Shown here one piece after another: positions 4,726 through 6,152 of a stretch of 6,152 nt of DNA. The translations under genes and the position numbers were made by a program. Under the pieces are notes generated by a model. That model was not told the origin of the DNA and ran no database searches. It saw only the letters and a program-made list of their open reading frames with translations. The DNA is from an uncultured Erysipelotrichaceae bacterium (GTDB lineage Bacteria > Bacillota_I > Bacilli_A > Erysipelotrichales > Erysipelotrichaceae): assembly GCA_902795905.1 (NCBI GenBank), contig CADBMY010000330.1, positions 1-6,152 on the forward strand, in the 5' to 3' direction. Numbering within the stretch: position 1 is the first letter of the stretch; each line of letters begins with the position of its first letter.

Positions 4726-6152
4726 ATGGCAATGGACTATGTTTCAACGTCTAAGAAGATCGTTGAAGGTGTCGGCGGTGCGGACAATATTGCTTCGGCA
4801 ACGCATTGTATGACACGTCTTCGTCTGATCCTCAAGGATGAATCGAAAGCTAATGATGATGCAGTTAAGGCAATCAAAGGCGTAAAGAGTGTAATTAAAC
4901 AGGGCGGACAGTATCAGGTCGTTATCGGCAATGAAGTCGCAAGCCTGTTCAAGGAATTCAAGAAACTCGGAAACTTCTCGGAAGATTCCGCGGCTCCCGT
5001 AAAGGCAGAAGGCAATCCGATCCAGCGTCTGTTCGGCTTCGTGGCAGGGTGTCTGACACCGCTGCTGCCGGCTATGCTCGGAACCGGAATGGTCAAGGTT
5101 CTGCTGACACTGCTGACATCGATCGGTGTTCTCAGTACAACAGGGCCTACATATACGATTCTGTTCTCGATGGCTGACTCGTTCTTCTACTTCATGCCTA
5201 TTCTGTTAGGCTGGGGTATTGCGAAGAAGACCGGACACAGCATTCCGCTGTATATGGTCATCGGTGCAGCTCTTGTCTATCCGAATATGGTCTCTCTGAT
5301 GGCAGGCGGTGTGGAAGGTATCGTTTACGGTACATTCCTTGGTCAGCCCTGCACATATCTGTTTGGCTTCCTGCCTGTGATCAGTGCGACATATACGTCT
5401 TCGGTACTGCCGATGCTGCTGATGACTCCTGTCATGGGCTGGGCAGAAGATTTTGCTGACAGAGTATCACCAAATGTTCTGAAGGCCTTCCTGAAGCCGA
5501 TGATCTTCCTGCTGATCTGTACACCGGTCGTTGTCGTTGTCCTTGGACCTCTCGGCGCGGTTATCGGTAACGGGCTTGCAGCAGTGATCACAAAGCTGTA
5601 CACAGCAGTTCCCTGGCTGACAGTAGGTATCCTTTCGGCCCTGATGCCGTTTATCGTCATGACCGGTATGCACTATGCGCTGATGCCTCTGTTTACCGTC
5701 AGTATGAGTACACTTGGCTATGATGTAGCTGTTCTTGTCACGATGTTCTGTTCCAACCTTGCACAGGGCGGTGCTTCCCTGGGTGTGGCTGCTAAGACCA
5801 AGGATATTGAGACACGGTCCGAAGGTATTGCCTGCGGTATCTCAGCACTTGTTGCCGGTGTTACGGAACCTGCCATGTACGGTATCAACATGCGTTTTGT
5901 CAAACCCATGATTGCGGCTGTCATCGGTGCCGGTGCCAGCGGACTGCTTGCCGGTCTCAGCGGTGTCAAGGCTTACTCGATGGGTGGTTCACCTTCGCTG
6001 ATGTCACTGATCACCTTTATCGGCGGTGAATCTCCGTTCCGCGGTGTGATCTGGGGTGCGATCTGTGCAGCCTTAAGTATCGGTCTGTCCTTCTTCCTGA
6101 CACTGGTTCTGTTCAAGGATGAAAAGACATCTGAGCCTGCGGAAGAAGCTGC
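4726..6152 (+). CDS. PTS sugar permease EIIBC, beta-glucoside family (3' end outside window)
   Basis: The 475 visible residues form a membrane permease that imports and phosphorylates a sugar using phosphate from EIIA. The EIIB domain (about 5-80) has the phosphorylated cysteine in ATHCMTRLRL (Cys28), followed by GVKSVIKQGGQYQVVIG (52-68), typical of the glucose/beta-glucoside superfamily. After a linker (81-99) the EIIC domain (about 100-463) has the family marks TPLLPAMLGTG (111-121), VMTGMHYALMP (311-321) and GVTEPAMYGINMR (378-390). The substrate could be a beta-glucoside, sucrose, trehalose or an amino sugar; the sequence does not decide. The ATG follows AGGAGG (4713-4718) by 7 nt. The last visible residues, KDEKTSEPAEEA, are a charged, alanine-rich linker, so a fused EIIA domain as in BglF may follow. 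No antiterminator gene or hairpin is seen upstream. Confidence 0.93.
   Translation, partial: MAMDYVSTSKKIVEGVGGADNIASATHCMTRLRLILKDESKANDDAVKAIKGVKSVIKQGGQYQVVIGNEVASLFKEFKKLGNFSEDSAAPVKAEGNPIQRLFGFVAGCLTPLLPAMLGTGMVKVLLTLLTSIGVLSTTGPTYTILFSMADSFFYFMPILLGWGIAKKTGHSIPLYMVIGAALVYPNMVSLMAGGVEGIVYGTFLGQPCTYLFGFLPVISATYTSSVLPMLLMTPVMGWAEDFADRVSPNVLKAFLKPMIFLLICTPVVVVVLGPLGAVIGNGLAAVITKLYTAVPWLTVGILSALMPFIVMTGMHYALMPLFTVSMSTLGYDVAVLVTMFCSNLAQGGASLGVAAKTKDIETRSEGIACGISALVAGVTEPAMYGINMRFVKPMIAAVIGAGASGLLAGLSGVKAYSMGGSPSLMSLITFIGGESPFRGVIWGAICAALSIGLSFFLTLVLFKDEKTSEPAEEA

Noticed and set aside
1..6152. CRISPR array, tRNA or rRNA genes, or insertion sequences
   Set aside because: No regularly spaced repeats, cloverleaf-like sequences, rRNA-like stretches or transposase-like proteins were seen. 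The window is almost fully occupied by ordinary genes.

Overview
The window looks like a piece of a Bacillota (Firmicutes) chromosome of roughly balanced GC. It has strong AGGAGG-type ribosome binding sites, extended -10 promoters, compact operons, a clostridial-length AraM and a beta-glucoside-type PTS permease. An Erysipelotrichia-like or clostridial gut bacterium would fit, but this is inference from style and gene content, not identification.

Left end, minus strand (1-1606): a two-gene arabinose-type operon. araM/egsA (sn-glycerol-1-phosphate dehydrogenase family) is read first. Its end overlaps the start of araB (ribulokinase), of which only the first 83 codons lie in the window. A divergent intergenic region (1607-1717) carries an extended -10 promoter for each direction. 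The rightward one drives a 137-residue membrane protein of unknown function that ends at a clear intrinsic terminator (2142-2176).

Centre, plus strand (2289-4565): a tight three-gene operon. It encodes a 509-residue polytopic membrane protein of the DUF1538 family, built as a tandem duplication, followed by two different small PII-like proteins spaced 14 nt and 1 nt apart. A strong terminator (4581-4610) closes it. The arrangement is that of a membrane transporter with its own PII-type gating proteins, as in amtB-glnK or sbtA-sbtB, but neither substrate nor ligand is known. This is the most interesting system in the window.

Right end (4726-6152, plus strand): the start of a PTS sugar permease, EIIB followed by EIIC, of the glucose/beta-glucoside family. 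It is cut by the window edge just after the EIIC domain, in what looks like a linker. Its 5' region holds a perfect short palindrome over the candidate promoter and no antiterminator-type hairpin, which points to a repressor. The arabinose genes and the PTS gene give the window a carbohydrate-uptake flavour. The DUF1538/PII operon between them is bounded by terminators and probably works independently.
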